This document shows, one piece after another, positions 17,519-26,372 of a stretch of DNA of 64,000 nucleotides. How positions within the stretch are numbered: the stretch's first letter is position 1; every line of letters begins with the position of its first letter. Below the pieces are notes generated by a model. That model searched no databases, was not told the origin of the DNA, and was given only the letters and a program-made list of their open reading frames with translations. The stretch is from positions 1-64,000 of the forward strand of contig NZ_JAHUWN010000009.1 in assembly GCF_019219025.1 (NCBI RefSeq), written 5' to 3'. This DNA comes from Bacillus sp. sid0103 (GTDB lineage Bacteria > Bacillota > Bacilli > Bacillales_B > DSM-18226). A program made the translations under genes and the position numbers.

Positions 17519-19279
17519 CTATTGCATCCCATGATCTTTTTTATACAATATTTTAACCATATCAGCAAATAACAAATTAACCCCGCCTTCCGAATCGACG
17601 ACATCCAAATTCACTGCAACAAGGACATATTTGGGATTTTCATAAGGGAAATAACCTGCAAACCATTTATTATGGAGCTGCTGTCCAGCCTGAAATTTTC
17701 CTGTTTCTGCCGTACCTGATTTCCCTGCTACTTCGTAGGGTAAGTCCTTAAACCATCTTCCCGTTCCGTTCGGGTTCATTACTACTTCACGCAGTAATCT
17801 TTGTAGTTTCATCGCGGTATAGGGGGAGATGTGATCACCCTTTAGGTTCTCTTTTGGAAAATCAACCATCGTTGTCCCGTTCTTATACTCTATTTTTGAA
17901 ACGGCTCTAACCATTGTCTTTACTCCACCTCTTGCGATGGTTGCCATCATATTTGCGACAGCTAGCGGGGTTGCCCGCACCTCATGCTGTCCAATTCCAG
18001 ACATTGCGGCAAAATTTGCATCCTTTCTCGCGTCATCAGAAAGAAACACTCTGCCTTTATCTTCATCAGCAAGTTGCTTGAAGTCATTTGTATGATAAAT
18101 ATCTCCTTGCCAGCCTACCGAACCAATGAGCGACAATTTTGCGGCATAATCCTCTAGGAGATGCGGATTCATTTTTTGTAATTCAGCTGCTAGTTCACCG
18201 AATGTCCGATTACAGCTTCTCGCAAAGCTATTTGTAAAATCCAACATCCCATAATTATATTTTAATTCAGGTTTTCCATTGATTTTTTTACTACAATCAA
18301 ACAAACGCGTAGCATTATCAAGCCCATGATCAATGGCAGCAGCTGCGACAACCGTTTTGAAAACGGAACCCATGATCTGCTGCTTTAACATCATATTTGT
18401 CATTCCACTACCATTGTATGGGTCATTTTTATTGATAGTAGGCCTCGAAACAAGGGAGAGGATACTATTATCCTGAATATTAAGGAGAACGAGGCCCCCT
18501 TTTTTGATTTGATACTGGTCAACTAAATCCTCCGCTTTTTGCTGCAGAGTCCTATCAAGGGTTGTCCGAATATTAACTGGATAAAAAGGATTGGCAGGAT
18601 CGACATATTTAACATTAATACCAAACAGCGGTGCTCCGCCTCCATCGACGTGATAAACGAGCTTTGACTTTCCTTCAGGGATAAGGAACTCGTCAAAGCT
18701 TTCCTCCAGCCCTGACACACCAATCAAGGTTTTCTCCGCTAATTCCTTATCCGGATAACGTTTTTTTAATTCATTTGCATTTTCTCCTGTTAGCCCAATC
18801 AATTGTTCCGCCGGTATTTCTGATCGTTCAAACTTCTTCTCAATGGCAAAGACTCCAGGAATTTTTAAACCATTGATTCGATCCTTTTGTGAAGTGGTAA
18901 GTTCAAATGGTTCAGGGTCGCCATAGGCAAATGGCTTTTTCGCCCCATCCACGGCATGTTTAAGAACATGTACTGGAATACCAGAAATGGATGAAACCTT
19001 GTCAGCATCCCAGTCCATCTTTTTTAAAAAAGGAAAAAGAACTAGAACTGACACCTTTTTATGCGTAAGCATGGTACCGTTTCGGTCTAAAAAATTTCCT
19101 CTCCCATTATCAATAACTAGTTCTTGTGTCCTTTGTTTCACACTTTCTTCTAGTAAATTTACGTTATGTTTAGAAAAGGTCTCCGTCTCTATTAACTGAA
19201 TTTGCATTAATCGTCCTAAAAGTAACAGAAACCCGGTAATAGAAATAATGAGCCACACAATAGCTCGTTTTCGCCACAT
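17519..19279 (-). CDS. pbpI: Class B penicillin-binding protein PbpI (PBP4b)
   Basis: 586 aa from ATG 19279. It has an N-terminal membrane anchor (IVWLIISITGFLLLLGRL), a dimerisation domain and a C-terminal transpeptidase. The active-site Ser-x-x-Lys is in GSVFKTVV, a second motif SCN in FARSCNRTFGE and the third in AGKSGTAETG. The enzyme cross-links peptidoglycan outside the membrane; the B. subtilis homologue is made in the forespore. The ribosome site CGAGGTG forms part of the greA terminator stem (see findings). Confidence 0.93.
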   Translation of the reverse strand: MWRKRAIVWLIISITGFLLLLGRLMQIQLIETETFSKHNVNLLEESVKQRTQELVIDNGRGNFLDRNGTMLTHKKVSVLVLFPFLKKMDWDADKVSSISGIPVHVLKHAVDGAKKPFAYGDPEPFELTTSQKDRINGLKIPGVFAIEKKFERSEIPAEQLIGLTGENANELKKRYPDKELAEKTLIGVSGLEESFDEFLIPEGKSKLVYHVDGGGAPLFGINVKYVDPANPFYPVNIRTTLDRTLQQKAEDLVDQYQIKKGGLVLLNIQDNSILSLVSRPTINKNDPYNGSGMTNMMLKQQIMGSVFKTVVAAAAIDHGLDNATRLFDCSKKINGKPELKYNYGMLDFTNSFARSCNRTFGELAAELQKMNPHLLEDYAAKLSLIGSVGWQGDIYHTNDFKQLADEDKGRVFLSDDARKDANFAAMSGIGQHEVRATPLAVANMMATIARGGVKTMVRAVSKIEYKNGTTMVDFPKENLKGDHISPYTAMKLQRLLREVVMNPNGTGRWFKDLPYEVAGKSGTAETGKFQAGQQLHNKWFAGYFPYENPKYVLVAVNLDVVDSEGGVNLLFADMVKILYKKDHGMQ

Positions 19280-19286
19280 AAAAAAA

Positions 19287-19313
19287 CACCTCGTCAAAAG
19301 TTTTGACGAGGTT
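19287..19313 (-). terminator. greA terminator overlapping the pbpI ribosome site
   Basis: On the minus strand CCTCGTCAAAA pairs with TTTTGACGAGG and is followed by TGTTTTTTT and then the pbpI ATG. The 3' arm of the stem holds the GAGG used by pbpI. Confidence 0.85.
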
Positions 19314-19367
19314 TACTTATTTCAATCAATTATTCACATGAAAGACCAAAAATAGTTATAAGTACAA

Positions 19368-19844
19368 TTATTTAATACTTACAATTCGAACGCTCATTTC
19401 ACCGCCAGGGGTTTGAACGGACACTTGATCGCCTACTTTTTTACCTAATAGGCTTTTGGCGATTGGTGAGTCATTTGAGATTTTCCCTTCAAATGGATCA
19501 GCTTCAGCGCTTCCAACAATGGAATACGTTTCTTCATCCCCATCTGGCAGTTCAACAAACGTAACTTGACTACCTAATGTAACAGAGTCGCTAGCCATAG
19601 CAGCCTCTGCAATAATCTTGGCATTGCGGATCATATTTTCTAAAGTTGTAATACGTCCTTCAACAAAAGCCTGTTCTTCTTTCGCAGAATCGTACTCAGA
19701 GTTTTCAGATAAATCTCCGAAACTTCTCGCAATTTTAATTCTTTCGACCACTTCTTTACGTTTCACTGATTTTAAGTATTCAAGTTCTTGGATAAGTTTT
19801 TCTTTACCTGCTTGCGTCATCGGAAATACTTTCTCTGTAGCCAA
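19368..19844 (-). CDS. greA: Transcription elongation factor GreA
   Basis: 158 aa from TTG 19844, giving [10 protein letters not shown] as in B. subtilis; the GTG nine bases upstream lies in the ribosome site. GreA enters the RNA polymerase secondary channel and triggers transcript cleavage in stalled complexes. The N-terminal coiled coil carries the acidic tip in [16 protein letters not shown], and the C-terminal domain has [15 protein letters not shown]. It follows udk and is closed by a strong terminator. Confidence 0.95.
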   Translation of the reverse strand: MATEKVFPMTQAGKEKLIQELEYLKSVKRKEVVERIKIARSFGDLSENSEYDSAKEEQAFVEGRITTLENMIRNAKIIAEAAMASDSVTLGSQVTFVELPDGDEETYSIVGSAEADPFEGKISNDSPIAKSLLGKKVGDQVSVQTPGGEMSVRIVSIK

Positions 19845-20006
19845 AACCCTCACTCCTTCTAGTCCTTAAGAATTGTGTATGTACTTTATGTAATACTATG
19901 CTATTCAGCACAATAGATAGTAGCGCGTCCTCTTTTAAAAGGGCGCGCGACAGAAATATTTCTCCAGTCTGAATTTATAATTTTAGACTATTCTTTTGCT
20001 ATTGTT

Positions 20007-20642
20007 TCATAAAAATGACTTTTGTTCAAGAATTGTTTGAATTTTTGTGACCATTAAATCGATTGCCACATGGTTATGGCCGCCTTCAGGGATAATGATA
20101 TCTGCATATCGCTTAGTTGGCTCGATAAATTGATTATGCATAGGACGCACAACATTGAGATATTGCTCTATAACGGAATCAAATGTCCGCCCGCGCTCGC
20201 TAATATCGCGAGTCAGACGGCGAATGATTCGTAAATCCGCATCGGTATCGACGTACAATTTAATGTCCATTAAATTCCGGAGCCGTTCGTCCTCAAGTAC
20301 TAGGATTCCCTCCAAAATGATAACATCTTTCGGTGCCACAGGGATGACTTTGTCTGACCGTGTATGAATGGAATAGTCATAAACAGGTTTTTCGATTGTT
20401 TCATATCGTAAAAGTTTTTCAATATGTTCAATCAGTAAATCATTATCAAAAGCCAGAGGATGATCATAATTGGTTTTCAATCGTTCCTCATATGGTAAAT
20501 TACTCTGGTCCTTATAATAATAATCCTGTTCAAGTACTAAAATGGAATGATCTTTCAACGTTTCATAAATGGATTTTGTTACACTGGTTTTTCCGGAGCC
20601 GGAGCCGCCGGTTACACCAATAACAACCGGTTTGCGGGTCAT
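20007..20642 (-). CDS. udk: Uridine kinase
   Basis: 211 aa. The P-loop [13 protein letters not shown] is at the N-terminus, with the substrate-binding LEQDYYYKD and FDNDLLIEH regions and [11 protein letters not shown] near the lid. It phosphorylates uridine and cytidine in pyrimidine salvage. It begins 1 bp after the trhP2 stop, so it is on the trmR-trhP1-trhP2-udk transcript. A GC-rich hairpin without a clear T-run lies between udk and greA (about 19922-19948). Confidence 0.95.
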   Translation of the reverse strand: MTRKPVVIGVTGGSGSGKTSVTKSIYETLKDHSILVLEQDYYYKDQSNLPYEERLKTNYDHPLAFDNDLLIEHIEKLLRYETIEKPVYDYSIHTRSDKVIPVAPKDVIILEGILVLEDERLRNLMDIKLYVDTDADLRIIRRLTRDISERGRTFDSVIEQYLNVVRPMHNQFIEPTKRYADIIIPEGGHNHVAIDLMVTKIQTILEQKSFL

Positions 20643-20643
20643 G

Positions 20644-21915
20644 CTAGTTCTCCTTTCGCATCATGTTGTTAGGGTAGACCGGTTTGTCCAATTTAAATTG
20701 TACAATTTGAAGTGGATGTCTTGCAGCATCCAGTTCATTACCTTTTTCATCCCATATATTATCAATTACATGTGTAAAGTTTTGAATTTCTGGTCCAAAA
20801 AATTCGACTTCGTCACCAGGTTTAAAATGGTTGCGCTGCTGGAGTGTAACCATTTGAGTTTCATGATTATAATCTAATACAAGACCTACAAATTCAAAAT
20901 TTGTCTTCTTGCTATGATTACCAAACATTTGCTCTTTATACCCAGGAACACCTTCAAAAAATGCTGGTGCTGTTTCACGATTCGCACACTTATCAAGCTC
21001 TGTTAACCATTCCTTTTTAATGACAAAGTTCTCAGGATCGGCGCAATAGGCATCGATTACCTTACGATAAACGCTGACAACTGTTGCAATATAATGGATT
21101 GATTTCATCCGGCCTTCAATTTTTAAACTATCGATACCTAGTTCAATCATTTGCGGGATAGCTTGAATTAAGTTAAGATCTTTCGGGCTCATTGCAAATG
21201 GAGCGTCTCCTTCTTCATAAAGAGCCACTTCTGTATTGCTGCCTTCAAGTTGGTAAAGATCATAATCCCAGCGGCATGATTGACAGCAGCCACCACGGTT
21301 AGAATCCCTTGCCGTCATATGGTTGCTTAATGTGCAACGGCCAGAATAAGCGATACACATTGCACCATGAATAAAGGTTTCAATCTCCACATCAACTTTT
21401 TCTTTCATTTCTCTAATTTCTTCAGCACTTACCTCACGTGCTAAAACAACGCGTTCTGCCCCGGACTCTTTCCAGAACTGGGCTGCTTTCCAGTTAGAAA
21501 GTGATTGCTGTGTACTAATATGAATTTCAATCTCCGGTGCAAGACGGCGGCAGGTTTCAATAATTAACGGGTCTGCAACAATAATTCCTGCAATCCCTGT
21601 TTCCTTCAAGCCAAGGATATACTCCTCTAAACCATCCATATTTTCATTATGGGCAAAAATATTGGTCGTTACATAAATCTTTGCCCCATATTCTCTCGCA
21701 AACTCTACCCCTTCTTTCATTTCTTCGAAGGTAAAGTTATCTGCATTAGATCGAAGTCCATATTCCTGTCCACCGATAAACACCGCATCTGCACCATAAT
21801 GGACAGCAATTTTTAATTTTTCAAGATTTCCAGCTGGAGCAAGGAGTTCCGGCTTCTTAACAATGACACGTTTTCCGTCGATAATTTCAGAAATCTTATC
21901 TTTAACTGTATTCAT
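20644..21915 (-). CDS. trhP2: U32 family protein TrhP2 (YrrO), tRNA ho5U34 synthesis
   Basis: 423 aa. The U32 signature is visible as [20 protein letters not shown], followed by a Cys cluster ([11 protein letters not shown]) that, with the other Cys residues, is expected to hold an iron-sulfur centre. The pair YrrN/YrrO in B. subtilis makes 5-hydroxyuridine at position 34 of tRNA with prephenate as co-substrate. Older annotation calls it a collagenase-like peptidase, which is not supported. Start ATG with AGGAGGGGG upstream. Confidence 0.9.
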   Translation of the reverse strand: MNTVKDKISEIIDGKRVIVKKPELLAPAGNLEKLKIAVHYGADAVFIGGQEYGLRSNADNFTFEEMKEGVEFAREYGAKIYVTTNIFAHNENMDGLEEYILGLKETGIAGIIVADPLIIETCRRLAPEIEIHISTQQSLSNWKAAQFWKESGAERVVLAREVSAEEIREMKEKVDVEIETFIHGAMCIAYSGRCTLSNHMTARDSNRGGCCQSCRWDYDLYQLEGSNTEVALYEEGDAPFAMSPKDLNLIQAIPQMIELGIDSLKIEGRMKSIHYIATVVSVYRKVIDAYCADPENFVIKKEWLTELDKCANRETAPAFFEGVPGYKEQMFGNHSKKTNFEFVGLVLDYNHETQMVTLQQRNHFKPGDEVEFFGPEIQNFTHVIDNIWDEKGNELDAARHPLQIVQFKLDKPVYPNNMMRKEN

Positions 21916-21930
21916 AGTTGAACCCCCTCC

Positions 21931-22860
21931 TTAATAAACTGTCTCTTTGAAAAAGAATCCTGTATCTAATAAACGATTTTCCGGCTGAATGGCTTCAATT
22001 TCAGCTAATAGTTCGTCCTTTTTATCTTCATAAGCATCTGGATCTTCGCTGAACAAATCAATCGCAGCACGGTAAGCCTTAGTAACAGCAAGAATATATT
22101 CTGAGCTTTTTAAAATTCCATCTATTTTAAATGAGTCTACTCCCGCTTCAAGCATCTCTTGCAGTTCATCAATGATACACATATCATTTGGACTCATGAT
22201 ATGTGTTCCATTTTCATCTTCAAAAATAGGATATTTATTTTCACGCTCTTTATCATGAAGGAACATGTTTTTTCCCATTTTTCGATTTTCGATTTCCAAT
22301 ACTTTTCCTTGGTATTCGTAATAATTCCCTAACAAGGAGCGTTTTGATTGGAACATACAGCTCATCCCATGAACTTGAACTTCGATTTCCACTTCTGCAT
22401 TTTCTTTCGTTTCAATAATAGCGTCCATATTGATTTCTCGTGCTAATACCGCTCTTTTAGCACCTTTTTTACCCCAATAGTTGCATGTAAACCAGTTGGT
22501 ACCAGTTGTCTCAGTACTCCAATGCATTTTCATATCTGGTGCAATTTCTCTTACGGTCATTAATACGGCCGGATCACCGAAAATAATCGCATCTGCCTTA
22601 GCGTCCGAGACAAATTTAATATAGCCATCCAATTCATCAATTTTCTCATTATGAAAAATTGCATTCATAGCCACATAAACTTTTTTACATTTTGAATGTG
22701 CTAGTTCAATAGCCTTTTGAACATCTTGACGAGTAAATTCTCCAGCAAGTCGTAAGCCGTAGCGTTGTTCACCGACCACAAACGCATCTGCACCTGCATC
22801 AATTAATGGCAAGATATCATTGACTGTTAAGGGAGTTACAAGTAATTCTGGTTTTTTCAT
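21931..22860 (-). CDS. trhP1: U32 family protein TrhP1 (YrrN), tRNA ho5U34 synthesis
   Basis: 309 aa, the shorter partner of TrhP2. The equivalent of the U32 signature is VEVQVHGMSCMFQSKRSLLG, with DSFKIDGILKSSEYI downstream; the Cys cluster of TrhP2 is absent. Its ATG overlaps the trmR stop in ATGA. The neighbouring methyltransferase uses the hydroxyuridine made by this pair, so three steps of one wobble modification are together. Confidence 0.9.
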   Translation of the reverse strand: MKKPELLVTPLTVNDILPLIDAGADAFVVGEQRYGLRLAGEFTRQDVQKAIELAHSKCKKVYVAMNAIFHNEKIDELDGYIKFVSDAKADAIIFGDPAVLMTVREIAPDMKMHWSTETTGTNWFTCNYWGKKGAKRAVLAREINMDAIIETKENAEVEIEVQVHGMSCMFQSKRSLLGNYYEYQGKVLEIENRKMGKNMFLHDKERENKYPIFEDENGTHIMSPNDMCIIDELQEMLEAGVDSFKIDGILKSSEYILAVTKAYRAAIDLFSEDPDAYEDKKDELLAEIEAIQPENRLLDTGFFFKETVY

Positions 22861-23507
22861 TTTCTCTCACCTCTTCTTTTGCTTATAGCAACCCCATCCC
22901 CTACGGGTAGAATGACAGAATCATAATCAGGATGGCTCATTATCCAGTGGTTAAATTCATCAATTTTTTTAACAAGATTACGAATTCTCTTAGTTTCAAT
23001 TTCCTGTTCTGCAACCAAACCTTTAAATAAAACATTATCCGTAATGATCATGCCATCATCTTTAAGATATTTAGCATACATCTCGAAAAACTTTTTATAT
23101 TGACCTTTTGCAGCATCTATAAAAATGGCGTCGAATAAGGCATGTTCTTTAACAACATCTTCAACTTCTAGCGCATCACCTTTAATTAAAGTAATTTGAT
23201 GACTGTGCTCCGAACGTTGAATAAATTGTTCAGCCGCCTCGATCCGTTCAAGATCACGTTCGATTGTAACAATATCGGCATGTGGCAGCGCATTGGCCAT
23301 CCGTAATGCTGAATAACCAATCGCTGTTCCGACCTCAAGTATTCGATCTGAACGGTGAATCCGCAATAATTGAAGCATGGTTTCTATGCCCGACAGTTCC
23401 ATAATAGGGACATGATGCACACTCGCATAATTCTCCATTTCTGTTAATAACGGATTTCGCTCAGAAATAAGACCTTCAATATAAGAATGCAGCTTTTCAT
23501 TTAACAA
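22857..23507 (-). CDS. trmR: tRNA 5-hydroxyuridine methyltransferase TrmR (YrrM)
   Basis: 216 aa from TTG 23507, with GAGGTGAGGG upstream; this length matches the family. A longer reading to 23639 would run through a structured RNA and is rejected. SAM-binding motif ILEVGTAIGYSALRMA, acidic VTIERD, and metal-site residues in FIDAAKGQYKKFF and ITDNVLF show an O-methyltransferase of the COMT-like family. It converts ho5U34 to mo5U34 in tRNA. Confidence 0.92.
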   Translation of the reverse strand: MLNEKLHSYIEGLISERNPLLTEMENYASVHHVPIMELSGIETMLQLLRIHRSDRILEVGTAIGYSALRMANALPHADIVTIERDLERIEAAEQFIQRSEHSHQITLIKGDALEVEDVVKEHALFDAIFIDAAKGQYKKFFEMYAKYLKDDGMIITDNVLFKGLVAEQEIETKRIRNLVKKIDEFNHWIMSHPDYDSVILPVGDGVAISKRRGERK

Positions 23508-23607
23508 GCTGCCCTCACCTCTATCCTTAAATAAGAATTGCATCGAAGATAGCAATTCTCTAAGTAAAATACTTTTATTATCTCTAACCAAAATGGTCTT
23601 TAGACAT

Positions 23608-23715
23608 GAAAAAATAGCGTTCACAGTAATCTTTAGCATTAACGGGCAATTTTCCCGTCATCATGCATTCCAAGCAGCAGCTGCTTAGGTTACCTTTACT
23701 GTGAGTTACGCTATG
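23608..23715 (-). ncRNA. Structured RNA leader of trmR, ending in a U-run
   Basis: Two distant arms pair: ATAGCGT with ACGCTAT (7 bp) and TCACAGTAA with TTACTGTGA (9 bp), separated by a 3-nt bulge, giving a 16-bp closing helix (23614-23629 with 23696-23714). Inside lie two smaller hairpins, CCAAGCAG/CTGCTTAGG (670-689) and ACGGG/CCCGT (642-658). Six U follow the helix on the minus strand. The shape is a three-way junction that could act as an attenuator or as an independent small RNA. I do not recognise a known riboswitch class. Confidence 0.55.
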
Positions 23716-23739
23716 GATCATTTATTAAACACTTGAATT

Positions 23740-23774
23740 ATTTTATCATAAAACATCCGCAAGTTTCAATACAA
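23740..23774 (-). promoter_or_regulatory. Probable promoter of the trmR leader
   Basis: On the minus strand two overlapping candidates occur: TTGTAT (23769-23774) with TATGAT (23745-23750), and TTGAAA (23764-23769) with TAAAAT (23740-23745), each with an 18-bp spacer. The -35 lies in the T-run of the mltG terminator. Confidence 0.5.
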
Positions 23775-23801
23775 AAACGAGGGAAAAGATGTTCCCCTCG
23801 T
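23773..23801 (-). terminator. mltG terminator
   Basis: ACGAGGGGAA...TTCCCTCGT followed by TTTTTG on the minus strand, nine bases after the mltG stop. Confidence 0.85.
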
Positions 23802-23809
23802 TTAAACCA

Positions 23810-24946
23810 TTATTTTTTACTAGTAATATGCTTTGCTTTTTCTTTATTATGTTCTTCAAGTGTTTTTGTAAAAATAACATCTCCGTCCGCAGTAGCTAGA
23901 AAGTAATAAAAGTCTGTGTCCGCAGGTTCAAGTGATGCTTCAATTGAAGACTTTCCGGCACTCGCAATTGGACCAGGGGGTAAACCAGTATTTTGGTATG
24001 TGTTATATGGAGAATCCACTTCTAGATCCTTGTATAATACCCTGGCCTTGTGTTTCCCTTGCGCATAAAGAACGGTTGGATCTGTTTGGAGCATCATTCC
24101 CTTTTTGATGCGGTTATAAAAAACACTTGCGATTGTTTTACGGTCAGCTTTTTCCGTTGCTTCCTCTTCTACTAATGAGGCCATAGTCAATAGTTGATGA
24201 ACGGAAAGCTTTTTCTTTTCACTTTTTTCTGCATATCCAGATAAAACTGTCCTTGTTTTCGTAAGCATTGCAGCAACCATTTCCTCAACAGACGGATTCT
24301 TTTTGTAAAAAGGATAGGTTGCAGGGTATAAATAACCTTCAAGCGGATATTTAACCGACGAATTTAGGATTTCTTCTGTTAATATATCAGGGTACTTAGC
24401 CATTAGTGTTTTAATAAATTCTTTGTCGTTTAATTTAATAAACACATCATTTTCATTCTGTTTAGTTGCTTTTGCCATTATCGCAGCAATTTCCTTCAGT
24501 TGTCTTCCTTCAGGAATCGTTATTTTAAAACTGGCTTGCGCCAGTACTTTTCCAGTTTTTAGGCGGCTGACGATTTCAGGGACATCCATAGAAGGACTTA
24601 GTTGATACTCGCCTGCCATAAATCCAGCTTCATTTTTTAACTTGACATAATATTTAAAAACCTTTGCACTTTTTATGATCCCTTTTGATTCTAATCTTTC
24701 AGCAATCCCTGTTACGGATGAACCCATCGGAATATCTACCTGTTTTAATTTCTTACTATCGGCGTCCACAGGCTTAAGCGCTGATTCAATATAGAAATAT
24801 CCTCCGCCACTAATTAAGACAATAAATAATAGCAATAAAACAGTAATAATTAAAACGATCTTTCTGACAACTTTTGCTTCCTTTTGGTGTTCAAGCATTT
24901 TTTTGCGAATAACATCTTTTTTTGTATCTGTTTTCTCTGTTGTCAT
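23810..24946 (-). CDS. mltG: Endolytic murein transglycosylase MltG
   Basis: 378 aa. A cytoplasmic N-terminus of about 28 residues, one membrane segment (IVLIITVLLLLFIVLISGG) and an extracellular YceG/MltG domain. The catalytic Glu is in LTMASLVEEEATEKADR, and LQTDPTVLYA and PYNTYQNTGLPPGPI are conserved. It cuts nascent glycan strands and sets their length. It has its own terminator, then trmR begins a new unit. Confidence 0.93.
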   Translation of the reverse strand: MTTEKTDTKKDVIRKKMLEHQKEAKVVRKIVLIITVLLLLFIVLISGGGYFYIESALKPVDADSKKLKQVDIPMGSSVTGIAERLESKGIIKSAKVFKYYVKLKNEAGFMAGEYQLSPSMDVPEIVSRLKTGKVLAQASFKITIPEGRQLKEIAAIMAKATKQNENDVFIKLNDKEFIKTLMAKYPDILTEEILNSSVKYPLEGYLYPATYPFYKKNPSVEEMVAAMLTKTRTVLSGYAEKSEKKKLSVHQLLTMASLVEEEATEKADRKTIASVFYNRIKKGMMLQTDPTVLYAQGKHKARVLYKDLEVDSPYNTYQNTGLPPGPIASAGKSSIEASLEPADTDFYYFLATADGDVIFTKTLEEHNKEKAKHITSKK

Positions 24947-25096
24947 ATGACTCCCCCTTCCCTATAGACCATGGAATGATTGACTAGGTTGGTAATATAC
25001 TAATGTATTTCAAAAAAATAGACATCTTAATTATTTCAGCACATAGTAAGAAAAATGTCAATTTATCAATAAAATTGTCAGATGTTATCAGAAAAA

Positions 25097-25180
25097 GGTT
25101 CTGTTTAACTTGCTTGTTGATTTCCTCTACAGGCGCTTCGCTCCAATCAACATAGTGCCAAATCAACAATGAAACATAGC
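25097..25180. repeat. R2 repeat, internally deleted copy (84 bp)
   Basis: Both ends match the 184-bp R2 elements at 36151 and 52451 (start: ACTTGCTTGTTGATTTCC, ACAGGCGCTTCGCT; end: CCAATCAACATAGTGCC, ATCAACAAT, ACATAGC), while the GC-rich centre of about 100 bp is missing. The deletion joins CTTCGCT directly to CCAATCAAC. Confidence 0.8.
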
Positions 25181-25214
25181 AAAAAAAAACCGGCCAATGA
25201 ATCAGCCGGTTTAT
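25181..25214 (-). terminator. yrzB terminator
   Basis: AAACCGGCTG / TTGGCCGGTTT stem followed by a run of T on the minus strand, just after yrzB. Confidence 0.8.
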
Positions 25215-25220
25215 CCTATT

Positions 25221-25532
25221 CTATTCTTCGTCTTCTTGATCCTCGTTGAAGGTATTAAAAACTTCTTCAACCATATCCCATTCTTCTTCGGTTTCAATTT
25301 GCATTAACGGACCATATCCGCCGTCTTCTGTAGGAATATAGGCGTAGACGTGAATGTCGACATCCTCTTCTTCATCATCAAAAGAGCCTACTGGATAAAA
25401 GAATACATATGATTTTTCGAACTCTTCAGAATCAAAAGTAAAAAGTACTTCATGTAATTGCTCATTACCATTTTCGTCTACAAGTGTTATAAATTGATCT
25501 TCTTCATGTTCATGGTCGTGTTCGTTTACCAT
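25221..25532 (-). CDS. yrzB: YrzB family protein (DUF1292)
   Basis: 103 aa, strongly acidic, no membrane segment. [20 protein letters not shown] and [10 protein letters not shown] are typical of DUF1292. Function unknown. It closes the conserved ireB-ruvX-yrzB trio; ATG with GAGGTG upstream, 12 bp after ruvX. Confidence 0.9.
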   Translation of the reverse strand: MVNEHDHEHEEDQFITLVDENGNEQLHEVLFTFDSEEFEKSYVFFYPVGSFDDEEEDVDIHVYAYIPTEDGGYGPLMQIETEEEWDMVEEVFNTFNEDQEDEE

Positions 25533-25544
25533 TTCTTCACCTCA

Positions 25545-25961
25545 TTAATTTTTACTATCTAGATAGCCTTGCAGAATCATGACTGCTGCCATCTTATCAA
25601 TTACTTTTTTCCGTTTTTTCCGACTTACGTCGGCTTCAAGTAAAACGCGCTCTGCTGCCATTGTTGTAAGACGCTCGTCCCATAAGATAGCAGGGACTGC
25701 AAATCTTTGTTCAACTTCAGTTGCGTATTGCATACTCGCTTCTGCACGCGGTCCAATTGTCCCGTTCATGTTTTTCGGCAGGCCGATGACAACTTTCTCT
25801 ACTTGATACTCTTTTATTAATTGACCAATTTCCTCAAAACCAAACTCATTTTTTTCTTCATTGATTTTGAGAGTGGTGAGGCCCTGTGCAGTCCAGCCAA
25901 ATTCATCGCTTAACGCAACACCGACTGTCTTCGTGCCTACATCTAATCCCAATACGCGCAT
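25545..25961 (-). CDS. ruvX: RuvX/YqgF family nuclease
   Basis: 138 aa, RNase H-like fold with catalytic acids in [13 protein letters not shown] (first Asp), [11 protein letters not shown] and WDERLTT. Family members are Holliday-junction resolvase-like and take part in 16S rRNA 5' maturation. The start ATG lies 3 bp after the ireB stop. Coding density and order are as in B. subtilis yrrK. Confidence 0.92.
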   Translation of the reverse strand: MRVLGLDVGTKTVGVALSDEFGWTAQGLTTLKINEEKNEFGFEEIGQLIKEYQVEKVVIGLPKNMNGTIGPRAEASMQYATEVEQRFAVPAILWDERLTTMAAERVLLEADVSRKKRKKVIDKMAAVMILQGYLDSKN

Positions 25962-25964
25962 TCA

Positions 25965-26231
25965 TTAACCCTCTCGCTGTTGTTTAAGATAGGACTTTAC
26001 TAATTCCTCAATAATTTCATCACGTTCAAGCTTGCGAATAATATTGCGGGCATCACGATGACGAGGAATATAGGCGGGGTCTCCTGATAATAGATAACCA
26101 ACGATTTGGTTGATCGGATTGTAGCCTTTTTCCTGCAAAGCTTCATACACCTGAAGAAGAACATCGTTTATATCATGTTCAAATGGTTCTTCAGGAAAAT
26201 TAAATCGCATCGTTTTGTCAAATGAGCTCAT
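25965..26231 (-). CDS. ireB: IreB family regulatory phosphoprotein
   Basis: 88 aa from ATG 26231; the GTG nine bases upstream is inside the site GAGGTG. The N-terminal SSFDKTMRF contains the Thr region phosphorylated by the PASTA kinase in the enterococcal homologue Ire[19 protein letters not shown] is the family's most conserved block. Known as YrzL in B. subtilis. Role here inferred from the family. Confidence 0.9.
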   Translation of the reverse strand: MSSFDKTMRFNFPEEPFEHDINDVLLQVYEALQEKGYNPINQIVGYLLSGDPAYIPRHRDARNIIRKLERDEIIEELVKSYLKQQREG

Positions 26232-26269
26232 TGCATGCACCTCGCTTTTTATTAGAGGAGAAATGTTCT

Positions 26270-26340
26270 AATGTCTAGCTACAGCGCCTAGGAAAAAATG
26301 AACTACTTTTTTCCCTGGACAAGGCGCTCCGCTTTTCTAG
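26270..26340. repeat. R1 dispersed repeat, short form
   Basis: Begins TGTCTAGCTACAGCGCCTAG and ends AAGGCGCTCCGCTTTTCT, the two ends of a repeat common in Bacillus genomes, with a small A/T hairpin between. It fills the ireB-alaS gap. A longer relative lies at 29033-29180 and an end fragment near 30863. Confidence 0.75.
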
Positions 26341-26372
26341 TTACCTACATTTTACACTACTTTATTTTATTA

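Noticed and set aside
23508..23639. N-terminal extension of trmR by 44 codons
   Set aside because: It would run through the 3' arm and U-run of the leader RNA, and TTG 23507 gives the family length with a good ribosome site.
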